DNA of 32,885 nucleotides, taken from contig NZ_JABXKF010000121.1 in the NCBI RefSeq assembly GCF_017115165.1, forward strand, positions 1 to 32,885. The letters run 5' to 3'. The position numbers were made by a program, and so were the translations under genes. The DNA is from Nostoc sp. LPT (GTDB taxonomy: Bacteria; Cyanobacteriota; Cyanobacteriia; Cyanobacteriales; Nostocaceae). Positions within the stretch are counted from its first letter, which is position 1. Each line of letters begins with the position of its first letter. Under the pieces are notes generated by a model that saw nothing but the letters and a program-made list of their open reading frames with translations, was not told the origin of the DNA and made no database searches. Positions 1 through 7,665 of the stretch are shown here, in pieces.

Positions 1-140
1 TGACTTGCGGAAAACACCAAAATGAGAAAGCAAACTGGGGTTTGAGAAAGTAAAATGTCATTTTGAGAAAGTAATATGCCTTTTTGCTTATTAAATATGG
101 AGTTTTGAGAAAGCAATATGCCTTTTTGCTGATTGAATAT
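1..140. repeat. GAGAAAG repeat cluster (left copy)
   Basis: Four copies of a TTTGAGAAAG-like unit start at about 21, 41, 62 and 104, that is at spacings of 20, 21 and 42 bases. The last two carry the same 3' extension (TAATATGCC or CAATATGCC followed by TTTTTGCT). Positions 4-33 are repeated exactly at 2564-2593, on the far side of the histidine kinase gene. No gene is visible here. The left edge of the window may cut the cluster. Confidence 0.75.
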
Positions 141-158
141 GAATTTAAGTTAAATATA

Positions 159-175
159 CGATGCCTGCGGCGGGC
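159..175. repeat. small dispersed repeat (CCTGCGGCGGGC type)
   Basis: A 17-base GC-rich sequence whose exact reverse complement lies inside the MFS transporter gene at 17601-17617; a degenerate relative sits near 9154. It looks like one of the small dispersed repeats that are common in Nostocales genomes. Confidence 0.6.
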
Positions 176-390
176 GTAGCGATCACAATTGGGGAAAATT
201 AAGCCACGACCTTGTAACACTTTTACTCAGTTTCAGATACTGAGGTGCAAGATGTATAACGGGTAAACTGATTGAGCTACGATTGAGAATAGACCCATGA
301 CTGAAGTCAAAGCGGATTATCTCACCCGATTTAAACCCATATTCAATGCTCTGGCTGGCAAACCTGTTAGGGGAGACTGCAAAAAAAACA

Positions 391-542
391 TAAGTAACTA
401 CGCAAAATTAATTACAGTCATTGCGAGCGTTCGCGCAGCCTCTCGTAGAGAAGCGAAGCAATCCCAGCCGCAAGCGAATTGCTTCATTTCGCTTCGCTAC
501 ATTCGCAATGACATTATGTAATTAATTATGTTTACCTACTTA
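391..542. mobile_element. MITE-like palindromic element, 152 bp
   Basis: The ends are long imperfect inverted repeats: TAAGTA, an AATTAATTACA block and GTCATTGCGA on the left (391-426) are mirrored by TCGCAATGAC, TGTAATTAATT and TACTTA on the right (503-542). The centre is GC-richer (GCGTTCGCGCAGCC, GCGAAGCAATCC) and typical of Nostoc dispersed repeats. There is no transposase inside, so it would be non-autonomous. The reading frame 297-521 runs into it and is not believed. Confidence 0.6.
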
Positions 543-793
543 TCAGCCGTGTTTTGAAATTATTCTTTGTGCGTTGTAGATTTGGGTCTTCCGGGTAGTA
601 TCTTTTTTCAGGGTAAGTATCTTAGCGTATTTTCGCTCAAGGACTTAGATACAATTGTATGCTTGCTCCCGAATTGTTCTCAATTGCTATGACGCATCAT
701 TGTTTGTTGAAGCGGCACAATTAGAATTGATGCAGTTGCAACAGGTAGAACAGAAGTGCAAGCAACATCCAAGAGCCGAAAACAAGAAGCAAT

Positions 794-2512
794 ATGCCTG
801 ACTTACTTAGCAACTTCTTTTCAACTTCCTTCATTCCCCACGGGCATTGTTACCTCTGGAAGCCAGGTTTAGTCTGGCTACATTTAACTTCAGATGCATT
901 GACTGCGATCGCTTATTACTCAGTCGCCATAGCAATTGTTTACTTTAGGAATCAGCGCAAGGATCTCCCCAGCAATACTGTGACGCTCCTCATTGGGTAC
1001 TTTTTTGTTTTTGCCCTGTGTGGCACCACCCATCTAATGGGAATAGTTACGCTCTGGTATCCCATTTATTGGTTTACAGGGCTGCTGAAAGCCTTCAATG
1101 CCCTATGGTCATCCTATGCGTTCACCTTTTTATTGATTCCCTTAATTCCAATTGCGATCGATGCACCAAGTCCAGCCCAGCTAGCCATCACGAACCAGGA
1201 ACTGTTAGATAGCCGAAGCCGCATCCAATCGATCAATGTGGAGCTGGAGCAACGGGTCAAAGAACGCACAGCAGAACTGGAAGCGTCAAATCGCGCCAAA
1301 GATGAATTGTTAATCCGCGAACAAGTCATCCGAGCAGAGGCTGAGGCAGCTAATCGCGCTAAAGACGAGTTTCTCTCAGTTCTCTCTCATGAATTGAGAA
1401 CACCGCTCAATGCCATCTTGGGGTGGTCGCAGATGTTACGGAAACAACATCTGAGTCAGGATAGAGTCATGCGTGCCTTAGAGACGATCGAGCGGAACGC
1501 GAGGTCTCAAACAAAGATCGTTGAAGACATCCTGGATATCTCTGGCATGATCACAGGCAAGCTACGTCTGCAAGTCCGTCCAGTCAACCTAGTTAAAGTA
1601 ATTGAGGCAGCCATTGAGTCTGTGCAGCTGGCGGCTGAGGCAAAGTTAATTCGCATTCAAAGTATCTTGGATTCTTCAAAAAATCCTATATCTGGTGATG
1701 CTGACCGTTTACAGCAAGTCGTTTGGAACCTGCTTTCAAACGCCATCAAATTCACGCCCAAAGGAGGACGATTACAGATCCGCTTGGAACGGGTCAATTC
1801 CCATGTCGAAATTACCGTTAGCGATACAGGAGTTGGCATCAGCCCAGATTTTCTACCCTATGTCTTTGATCGCTTCCGCCAACACGACAGTACCACCACC
1901 CGAAGTTATGGTGGACTAGGTTTGGGGTTAGCAATTGCTCGTCAACTAATTGAATTACATGGTGGGACAGTAAGCGTGGCAAGTCCAGGAATCGAACAGG
2001 GGACAACATTTATTGTCAAGCTACCCGTTACGATCATCCACAAATCATCAAGTGAGCCACAGGCATTAGACTCGATCGCTGAAGCTGATGCGAGGATTGA
2101 TGCTCCGCTTACGTTGTCAGGCTTACAGATATTGGTTGTGGAGGACGAGGTAGATTCGCTAGAATTGCTAAGTACAATTTTGCAAGAGTATGGCGCCCAA
2201 GTGATTTCCGTTGCCTCTGTCAGTGAAGCATTGGAAATCATCGAAAACGCCACAAGTCAGAGCTTAGATGTTTTAGTAAGCGATATTGGAATGCCAAATG
2301 AGGATGGCTACTCACTGATTTGGAAACTGCGGCAACTTGAAGCCCAGCGTGGCGGTCGGATGCCAGCTGTTGCACTAACGGCGTTTGCAAGGAGCGACGA
2401 TCGCAGACAGGCTTTGTTAGCAGGCTTTCAGATGCATCTTCCGAAACCCGTAGAACCAGCGGAGTTAGCAACGGTGATTGCCAGTCTGACAGGACGAACG
2501 GGAAGGTTTTAA
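794..2512 (+). CDS. ethylene-receptor-like hybrid histidine kinase
   Basis: A 572-residue membrane sensor kinase. Residues about 25-120 form three membrane helices that align without gaps to the start of plant ETR1: SD34..AY41YS in helix 1 and LC76GTTH80L in helix 2. These supply the Asp, Tyr, Cys and His used for Cu(I)/ethylene binding in ETR1 and in Synechocystis Slr1212 (family knowledge). A coiled coil (about 134-190) leads to HisKA with phospho-acceptor H199 in HELRTPLN, then an ATPase domain (N-box N312/N316, DTGVGI, GLGLGLA) and a C-terminal receiver with D497, T529 and K551. There is no GAF or PAS domain, unlike ETR1. ATG at 794 follows a weak AAGAAG. The gene stands alone, so its partner regulator and output are not visible. 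Ethylene binding is inferred from the residues; the kinase call is near certain. Confidence 0.93.
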   Translation: MPDLLSNFFSTSFIPHGHCYLWKPGLVWLHLTSDALTAIAYYSVAIAIVYFRNQRKDLPSNTVTLLIGYFFVFALCGTTHLMGIVTLWYPIYWFTGLLKAFNALWSSYAFTFLLIPLIPIAIDAPSPAQLAITNQELLDSRSRIQSINVELEQRVKERTAELEASNRAKDELLIREQVIRAEAEAANRAKDEFLSVLSHELRTPLNAILGWSQMLRKQHLSQDRVMRALETIERNARSQTKIVEDILDISGMITGKLRLQVRPVNLVKVIEAAIESVQLAAEAKLIRIQSILDSSKNPISGDADRLQQVVWNLLSNAIKFTPKGGRLQIRLERVNSHVEITVSDTGVGISPDFLPYVFDRFRQHDSTTTRSYGGLGLGLAIARQLIELHGGTVSVASPGIEQGTTFIVKLPVTIIHKSSSEPQALDSIAEADARIDAPLTLSGLQILVVEDEVDSLELLSTILQEYGAQVISVASVSEALEIIENATSQSLDVLVSDIGMPNEDGYSLIWKLRQLEAQRGGRMPAVALTAFARSDDRRQALLAGFQMHLPKPVEPAELATVIASLTGRTGRF

Positions 2513-2540
2513 TTTCTTTTAGGGATAATACCCTTTAGCC

Positions 2541-2610
2541 TTGAGAAAGCCATCAGCCAATTGCTTGCGGAAAACACCAAAATGAGAAAGCAATATGCTT
2601 TTTTGATGAT
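2541..2610. repeat. GAGAAAG repeat cluster (right copy)
   Basis: Two GAGAAAG units, at 2543 and 2584. Positions 2564-2593 repeat 4-33 exactly, and the following GCAATATGC, T-run and GATTGA match the 112-136 copy closely. The kinase gene is therefore bracketed by direct repeats about 2.56 kb apart. The reading frame over this stretch on the other strand is not credible as a gene. Confidence 0.75.
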
Positions 2611-2743
2611 TGACAGTTTCATAATAGTTAGGTAGTTCAATGATGCGCTTTGGTTTAAAGGTGGGTAAACTTCCGCTACAGTTTACTAGTAAAATTCTGC
2701 TAAAAGTGCTAAGGGTAAATGATTGGTAGCTTGAGAAGTACAC

Positions 2744-3130
2744 ATGAAAACCACTGGCATTCATCATATAGCTATTATTTGTTCTAATTACGATCGCTCC
2801 AAAGCATTTTATGTCGAAACTTTAGGATTTTCGATTATTCAAGAGACTTTTCGCATCGCCAGAAATTCTTATAAATTAGATTTAAAAGTTGCCGAAAATA
2901 CTCAAATCGAACTATTTTCTTTCCCAAATCCTCCAGAACGACCTAGTAAACCAGAGTCTTGTGGTTTAAGACATCTTGCTTTTCAAGTTGATGATGTAGA
3001 AGAAACTGTTTTTTATTTAAAATCAAAAGGGTTAGAGGTAGAAAATATCAGAGTTGATGAAATTACAGGTAAGAAATATACTTTCTTTAAAGACCCAGAC
3101 AATTTACCATTAGAAATTTATGAGCGTTAA
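2744..3130 (+). CDS. VOC-family (glyoxalase-fold) metalloprotein
   Basis: A 128-residue single-module vicinal-oxygen-chelate protein. Two beta-alpha-beta-beta-beta repeats are evident: IHHIAI at 6-11 and CGLRHLAFQV at 73-82. The expected metal ligands are present: H8, E56 (IELFSF), H77 and E124 (PLEIYE). The closest general resemblance is to YaeR/GloA2-like small VOC proteins rather than to full lactoylglutathione lyase, so the substrate is unknown. ATG at 2744 is preceded by GAGAAG. It begins just after the kinase's 3' repeat and shows no operon partner. The family call is secure; the reaction is not. Confidence 0.88.
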   Translation: MKTTGIHHIAIICSNYDRSKAFYVETLGFSIIQETFRIARNSYKLDLKVAENTQIELFSFPNPPERPSKPESCGLRHLAFQVDDVEETVFYLKSKGLEVENIRVDEITGKKYTFFKDPDNLPLEIYER

Positions 3131-3172
3131 AATTAGTGTTGACAGGCAAAGTTGCCATCACTATAAATAATG

Positions 3173-3355
3173 AAGCGATGTCTAGACGGGCTATTCGGCG
3201 TCGCACCATCCTAATTAAACGTTATTACTGCCAAAATTGCTATATTCATAACTCTTGTAAAGGCGATGTCTAGTGACAAGCCGAAGAAGCATCTACGCAC
3301 TTTTAGTAATATGTTTAAAGCAAGCGATGTCTACAACAGGCTATACTTGCGCCGA
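3173..3355. repeat. three degenerate GCGATGTCTA repeats
   Basis: Copies begin near 3173, 3263 and 3324. Each has GCGATGTCTA followed by a degenerate GACGGGCTA/CAAGCCG/CAGGCTA part and a GCGTCGC/CTACGC/TTGCGCC tail. They resemble the Nostoc GCGATGTCTACGACGGGC repeat family. The spacing is irregular and there is no gene in the 232-base spacer. Confidence 0.5.
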
Positions 3356-3362
3356 TCGAATT

Positions 3363-3668
3363 TCAATCAAACTGAGAAATTATAACCTCTTGATCGGGGA
3401 AACGGGCAATGATTGTTAGACTTCCCCCAAGAGATTTAATATATCGTGAGAGCGTAGATATTTGAATATCGTCCTGATGCTCAATTTTTGAAAGTACCGA
3501 CTGTACCACTCCCATATTTTTTGCGATATCGCTTTGTGTATGTCCAAGGGACTCTCGAAGCTCAGAAAGTGTCAATTTGAGTAAAGCAAGGTTTGCTTGC
3601 ATCTCACTTTCTGCCTGTTGTTCAGGAGTCATTTTCTTACGAAGTTCATTAAATGGCTTCGTCTTCAT
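3363..3668 (-). CDS. XRE-type HTH antitoxin (HigA-like)
   Basis: A 101-residue protein with a helix-turn-helix of the Cro/C1 type at about 32-87 (LGHTQSDIAKNMGV, QSVLSKIE), preceded by a charged N-terminus. In the family this protein neutralises a HigB/RelE-type toxin and represses its own operon. ATG at 3668 follows GGAAGGA and overlaps the TGA of the upstream frame by four bases (ATGA), the usual coupling of toxin then antitoxin. That upstream frame is now only the last 44 codons of a toxin gene (3665-3799), so the antitoxin appears orphaned. It may still act as a DNA-binding repressor. The family call is strong; orphan status follows from the sequence here. Confidence 0.85.
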   Translation of the reverse strand: MKTKPFNELRKKMTPEQQAESEMQANLALLKLTLSELRESLGHTQSDIAKNMGVVQSVLSKIEHQDDIQISTLSRYIKSLGGSLTIIARFPDQEVIISQFD

Positions 3669-3799
3669 AAAAATCCTTCCGTTTTTAATTCCTCTAAATG
3701 TTCGTCGTACAACGTATCTGCTTTCGGAAGATTCTCCTCATACCAGCGATCATCTCCTCCTTTGTTACCTCCAAGAAGAAGAATGGCGACTCTCCTTAT
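3665..3799 (-). pseudogene. C-terminal remnant of a HigB/RelE-type toxin
   Basis: An open frame of 44 codons begins right after an in-frame TGA (3800-3802) and ends at the TGA that overlaps the antitoxin start. It reads IRRVAILLLGGNK, then DDRWYEENLPKA, then LYDEHLEELK. This matches the ending of HigB/Gp49-type toxins (LLLxGGxK, RWYxEAIPxAxxLYxxH). The first half of the toxin, with most of the fold, is absent: 19 bases further upstream lies the stop of the Uma2 gene. A deletion or rearrangement therefore beheaded the toxin and kept the antitoxin. Function is presumably lost. Confidence 0.7.
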
Positions 3800-3817
3800 T
3801 CATAACTATGCCTACAC

Positions 3818-4423
3818 TTAACGAGGCAGAATGTCATCTAAGCGAAGTTGAAGACGGGACAAAAGTAGCGAATTAATTAATTGGTTGAGTCTGTATTGTT
3901 GTTGAGTATAGGTGTCTTCAAGCAATTGACAAACGGTAAATGTAGGTTGTTTGGGTTTACCAATAAATGCTACACCACCTAATCCTCGATAATCCACAAT
4001 CCAATATTCAGGGATGCCTAAAAGCGCATATTCTTCAACTTTTCTTGCATAGTCGGTTTCCCAGTTGGTGCTAACAACTTCCACCACCAGTTTAATTGAG
4101 CGTCCAAGAGTAATTACGGGTTCTCGTTGCCAAAGGGGTTCGCGGTCGAGAACGGTTTCATCAAGAACCACAATATCAGGACGACGAACTGTAGCTGTAT
4201 CAGCAAAAGGGTAAATTAAACAAGTGCGAGGAATAAACCAGGGGAGTTGTTCTGCAACAAGGTAGATGCCAATTTGGGTTGCAAGTTTGCCACTCACCGT
4301 TTCATGCGGGCCAGTGGGTTCCATGTCAATTAGTTCTCCATCTGCTAGTTCATAGCGGGGATTGTCTTGGTATTGGGAGAGAAAATCTTCAAATGTGAGG
4401 GTTTTTGGGGAGATATATGTCAT
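3818..4423 (-). CDS. Uma2-family (DUF820) putative endonuclease
   Basis: A 201-residue protein of the PD-(D/E)XK superfamily that is greatly expanded in cyanobacteria. Family features are all present: YELADGELI near the N-terminus, RRPDIVVLD with D83, LVVEVVS with E115, and the KVEEYALLGIPEYWIVD block with K128. No target or biological role is established for most members. ATG at 4423 is preferred because AGGAG lies 10 bases upstream of it; a TTG three codons earlier would touch that site. Its 3' end abuts the truncated toxin gene, so it lies at a rearrangement boundary. No partner gene is evident. Confidence 0.88.
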   Translation of the reverse strand: MTYISPKTLTFEDFLSQYQDNPRYELADGELIDMEPTGPHETVSGKLATQIGIYLVAEQLPWFIPRTCLIYPFADTATVRRPDIVVLDETVLDREPLWQREPVITLGRSIKLVVEVVSTNWETDYARKVEEYALLGIPEYWIVDYRGLGGVAFIGKPKQPTFTVCQLLEDTYTQQQYRLNQLINSLLLSRLQLRLDDILPR

Positions 4424-4883
4424 GAAAGTCAATCTCCTGAAGGAAAGTTATTTTGATTCTAAGTCAACTATAAAAGCAGATAATGAAGTTATTGTAAAAA
4501 TATTAAACATAGTGCAAATACGCTTCATAATACTCAGAATGCTAACAACTTCATACCACTTTAAGCGATCGCCTTTGGTGAGTGTTTGCATCATCGTGCC
4601 AGAAACTCTATTCTGTCATATCATCAAGTTTAGCCATTATTCTTAAGCCTTCCTCTCGGTTGCCAGTTGCGATTGTTGCTTTAAACCTGGTATATTTTCA
4701 GTCAAAAAACTCAAAAGCGATCGCTCAGAGATAAATATCTGCAATATCCAGCCAAAGAACCCAGGATAATGAATCATAATTAATCTCTATAGCTTTGAGT
4801 TATCAGCCATCAGCCACCAGTTACCAGCCGGAAGCTGAGATGCGGAATACTCAAGGCTTTTGATTCAACTTAAGGAATTAACT
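4424..4883. other. intergenic, no gene recognised
   Basis: This A/T-rich spacer lies between two divergently oriented genes. It has two HIP1 octamers (near 4565 and 4717) and a short CAGCCATCAGCCACCAGTT-like repeat at about 4805-4829. I see no credible gene or RNA in it. Promoters for both flanking genes should lie here, but none stands out. Confidence 0.5.
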
Positions 4884-5903
4884 ATGAATTCTGAAAAAAT
4901 CAAAAATTCTCTAAATATTTCGCCAGCGATACGTGTGGGAGTACTGGGTTTCGGCGGACTGGGACAAGCAGCCGCTAAGGTAGTAGCTGGCAAACAAGAA
5001 ATGATTTTAGTTGCAGCAGCAGATCATAAAGGCTACGCTTATGCTGCTGACGGTTTAAATACTGAAGAATCCATTGCAATCTATCAGTCCCAAGGTTCGG
5101 TGGGTTATTTAGAGCCAATTGGTACATTAACAAATCAAAGTATTCAGGATTTAATCGAAATAGCTGAAGTAGATGGGTATTTTTTGGCTTTACCTAATCT
5201 ACCAAATGATTTTATTCCCACTGTCGCTAAGGAATTTATCAAATCTGGTTGGCGTGGGGTATTAGTAGATGCAATTAAACGCACCACTGCTGTAGAACAA
5301 CTCCTAGCGATGAAAGAGGAACTGGAAGCCGCGGGCATTACCTACATGACAGGATGTGGTGCTACACCTGGACTGTTAACAGCAGCAGCAGCTTTAGCCG
5401 CCCAAAGCTACGCCGAAATTCATCATGTTGAAATTACCTTTGGGGTAGGAATTGCTAACTGGGAAGCTTACCGCGCCACTGTTCGGGAGGACATCGGCCA
5501 TATACCTGGTTACACCGTGGAAATTGCCAGGGCGATGACTGACGCAGAAGTAGAAGCATTACTAGATAAAACTAATGGTGTGCTTACGTTGACAAATATG
5601 GAACACGCTGACGATGTGATGTTAGAAATAGCTGGGATAGTGGGGCGCGATCGCGTTACAGTTGGTGGTGTAGTCGATACCCGCAATCCCAAAAAGCCAC
5701 TCAGCACGAATGTGAAGGTAACAGGACGTACCTTTGAAGGGAAGATTTCCACCCATACATTTACTCTCGGAGATGAAACCAGTATGGCAGCCAATGTCTG
5801 CGGCCCTGCTTTCGGCTATCTCAAAGCTGGCAGACAATTGCACCAACGCGGCATTTATGGAATATTCACTGCTGCCGAAATTATGCCTCAATTTGTTAAG
5901 TAA
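4884..5903 (+). CDS. saccharopine dehydrogenase-like NAD(P) oxidoreductase
   Basis: A 339-residue soluble dehydrogenase. An N-terminal Rossmann fold is shown by VGVLGFGGLGQAA (18-30), with the nucleotide-binding glycines at 22-27. The rest resembles the cyanobacterial proteins annotated as saccharopine-dehydrogenase-like, with TGCGATPGLL and a substrate domain rich in THTFTLGDE and CGPAFGY motifs. The true substrate is not known to me; a carboxynorspermidine or amino-acid dehydrogenase role is possible but unproven. ATG at 4884 is chosen over an in-frame TTG 24 bases upstream because AAGGA lies at the right distance. An alpha/beta hydrolase gene follows on the same strand, but a G-rich palindrome separates them. 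Confidence 0.8.
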   Translation: MNSEKIKNSLNISPAIRVGVLGFGGLGQAAAKVVAGKQEMILVAAADHKGYAYAADGLNTEESIAIYQSQGSVGYLEPIGTLTNQSIQDLIEIAEVDGYFLALPNLPNDFIPTVAKEFIKSGWRGVLVDAIKRTTAVEQLLAMKEELEAAGITYMTGCGATPGLLTAAAALAAQSYAEIHHVEITFGVGIANWEAYRATVREDIGHIPGYTVEIARAMTDAEVEALLDKTNGVLTLTNMEHADDVMLEIAGIVGRDRVTVGGVVDTRNPKKPLSTNVKVTGRTFEGKISTHTFTLGDETSMAANVCGPAFGYLKAGRQLHQRGIYGIFTAAEIMPQFVK

Positions 5904-5921
5904 ATAGGGAATGGGCAAGAA

Positions 5922-6007
5922 GCAGGGGAGCAGAGGAGCAGAGGAGCAGAGGAGAAATTGCAGTAAGTTTTTCCCCTCTGCCCCCTGCACCCTGCCCCTC
6001 TGCCTCT
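5922..6007. repeat. fixed-core, G-rich-arm palindromic repeat (copy 1)
   Basis: The left arm is a purine run of repeated GGAGCAGA units and the right arm is its pyrimidine counterpart (CCCCTCTGCC, CCCTGCACC). Between them sits a core at 5951-5976 (GGAGAAATTGCA, GTAAGTTTTTCCCC). The reverse complement of this core occurs at 20521-20546 with only two differences over 26 bases. It could fold into a long hairpin and end transcription between the two genes. Confidence 0.65.
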
Positions 6008-6050
6008 TTTCAATCCCCAATTCTTATAATGGTATTTCAGCGCTGATAAA

Positions 6051-6995
6051 TTGGAGGTAAGTGCGATCGCTACGGTACACTGGCAGGAACGGGTTGGTAA
6101 TCAAAGAGATTGGATTTGGCGTGGCTGGCAAACCCGCTATACTTACATTCGCCCTAACCAAAGTCACCACAAGACAACACCCCTAATTCTGTTACATGGC
6201 TTTGGCGCTTCCATTGGTCATTGGCGACATAATTTAGAGGTGTTGGGTGAGCATCACACAGTTTACGCCATAGATATGTTGGGTTTTGGCGCTTCTGAAA
6301 AAGCCGCAGCTAATTACAGCATCGAACTGTGGGTTGAGCAGGTTTACGATTTTTGGAAAACATTTATCCGTCAACCAGCAATATTAATAGGCAATTCCAA
6401 CGGTTCACTGATTTCTATGGCCGCCGCCGCCACCCACCCTGATATGGTGCTGGGTATGGTGATGATGAGTTTACCCGACCCATCATTAGAACAAGAAGCA
6501 ATTCCTCCTGTGCTGCGCCCACTTGTTACAGCAATTAAAAATGTTGTTGCTTCGCCGTTGATACTTAAACCTGTGTTTAACTTCGTGCGTCGTCCTGGGG
6601 TACTGCGTCGCTGGGCTAGTCTCGCCTACGCTAACCCAGAGGCGATTACCGATGAACTGATCGAAATTTTAGCAGGGCCTCCCCAAGACCGGGGTTCTGC
6701 AAGGGCGTTTAGTGCTTTGTTCAAAGCGGCGATCGGAATTAATTTTAGTCCTAGTGTCAAGACAATATTACCAACCTTAACAATTCCCATGCTTTTAATT
6801 TGGGGACAAAAAGATCGGTTTGTTCCGCCAGCCCTGGCTAGCCAATTTGCCCAATATAACGAGAAGTTGGAACTGCTAAATCTGGAGGATGTAGGGCATT
6901 GCCCCCATGATGAATGTCCAGAACAAGTTAACCAAGCGATTTTAGATTGGATTGAGAGATGGGTTGGCGATCGCCAACCATTGGTTGTTCCCTAA
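6051..6995 (+). CDS. alpha/beta-fold hydrolase
   Basis: A 314-residue hydrolase with the canonical order: LLHGFGAS oxyanion loop (48-54), nucleophile elbow GNSNG with S116, acid D255 in WGQKDRFVP, and H283 in VGHCPHDE. The elbow residues N115 and N117 and the overall plan recall the cyanobacterial and plastid hydrolases related to pheophytin pheophorbide hydrolase (family knowledge), but I cannot assign a substrate. No signal peptide is seen. The start is uncertain: no ATG lies in frame near the N-terminus, so TTG at 6051 is used; GGAGG falls just inside that start, which is odd. The gene follows the saccharopine-dehydrogenase-like gene. Confidence 0.82.
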   Translation: MEVSAIATVHWQERVGNQRDWIWRGWQTRYTYIRPNQSHHKTTPLILLHGFGASIGHWRHNLEVLGEHHTVYAIDMLGFGASEKAAANYSIELWVEQVYDFWKTFIRQPAILIGNSNGSLISMAAAATHPDMVLGMVMMSLPDPSLEQEAIPPVLRPLVTAIKNVVASPLILKPVFNFVRRPGVLRRWASLAYANPEAITDELIEILAGPPQDRGSARAFSALFKAAIGINFSPSVKTILPTLTIPMLLIWGQKDRFVPPALASQFAQYNEKLELLNLEDVGHCPHDECPEQVNQAILDWIERWVGDRQPLVVP

Positions 6996-7030
6996 ATATT
7001 ATGCAATGGAAGCGATCGCATCAGCAGTAA

Positions 7031-7396
7031 CTAGCCAATCGTCGCCTGGTTAGTGTCAACATCTGTAGCACCATTTACAGAACCCGCCACAGAAATCATT
7101 TTGTTGAGAATTTCTTGACTGGGGACTTTACCTTTCAACACCACAGTGCTACCCGTCTGAGCAACCCAAAGGGTATTAACATCGTCGAGTTGGGGATCTT
7201 CATCAAATGCCAACGCTACCCGCTTTGCTAAACCACTTTGGTCATATTCTCCGCTTAACCCTAGACGTTCTGGAGGTATTGATTGCGTAGCACTAGCAAC
7301 ATCACTACTAGGAGCTTGCTGTACAGCCTGTGGAGCCGGATTTACTTCTGCATTTTGAGGTTTTTCCATTCCAAACAATCTTTGTAGCCAACCCAT
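7031..7396 (-). CDS. BON-domain protein
   Basis: A 121-residue protein with a basic N-terminus (GWLQRLFGMEKP), an Ala/Gln/Pro-rich linker (about 15-45) and a BON domain at about 52-118: LAKRVALAFDEDP, DDVNTLWVAQTGSTVVLKG, then a final SVNGATDVDTN. BON domains usually bind membranes or peptidoglycan (family knowledge). No secretion signal is clear; the N-terminal amphipathic stretch might bind a membrane. ATG at 7396 follows AGGAG 10 bases upstream. It is divergent from ilvN across a 269-base spacer. The specific role is unknown. Confidence 0.8.
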   Translation of the reverse strand: MGWLQRLFGMEKPQNAEVNPAPQAVQQAPSSDVASATQSIPPERLGLSGEYDQSGLAKRVALAFDEDPQLDDVNTLWVAQTGSTVVLKGKVPSQEILNKMISVAGSVNGATDVDTNQATIG

Positions 7397-7573
7397 AAAA
7401 ACTTTTCTCCTATTAGAGGCTTATAAAATCTGAGTATAAAAGCTTTATAAAAATGCTGCATCTGCCAACAAAAAGATATACATCCAATGAAATTTTTGCT
7501 TGCAGTATGATTTCTAAACAATTTCTCAATTGAGAATGCAATGAGTGCAACGGTTAAGTTTACAATAGGAGGT

Positions 7574-7593
7574 CGCACTGAAAATTTAGTGCG
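7574..7593 (+). promoter_or_regulatory. leader hairpin upstream of ilvN
   Basis: CGCACT (7574-7579) and AGTGCG (7588-7593) can pair around an 8-base A/T loop, 72 bases before the ilvN start. It could be part of the ilvN leader or simply an operator-like palindrome. Function is guesswork; no leader peptide rich in branched amino acids is seen. Confidence 0.3.
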
Positions 7594-7665
7594 GTAGTAG
7601 GTCTAGCGTTGCCCTTTGCTAGTGTCTGCATTACTCAATTCCTGCTCTAGCCTCTGTTGGCGAAG

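Noticed and set aside
297..521. 74-codon plus-strand frame
   Set aside because: Its second half is translated MITE-like repeat (391-542); the first 30 codons match nothing I recognise and have no ribosome site.
649..801. 51-codon frame running into the kinase start (EAAQLELMQLQQVEQK)
   Set aside because: It has protein-like composition, but it starts after a stop, has no good start codon, and overlaps the kinase start; too little to call a gene.
3173..3355. Repeats that could suggest a CRISPR array
   Set aside because: Only three degenerate copies at uneven spacing, with no cas genes; they fit Nostoc dispersed repeats.
7342..7578. 78-codon minus-strand frame overlapping the BON gene
   Set aside because: It overlaps the start of the BON gene in another frame and has no recognisable domain or ribosome site.
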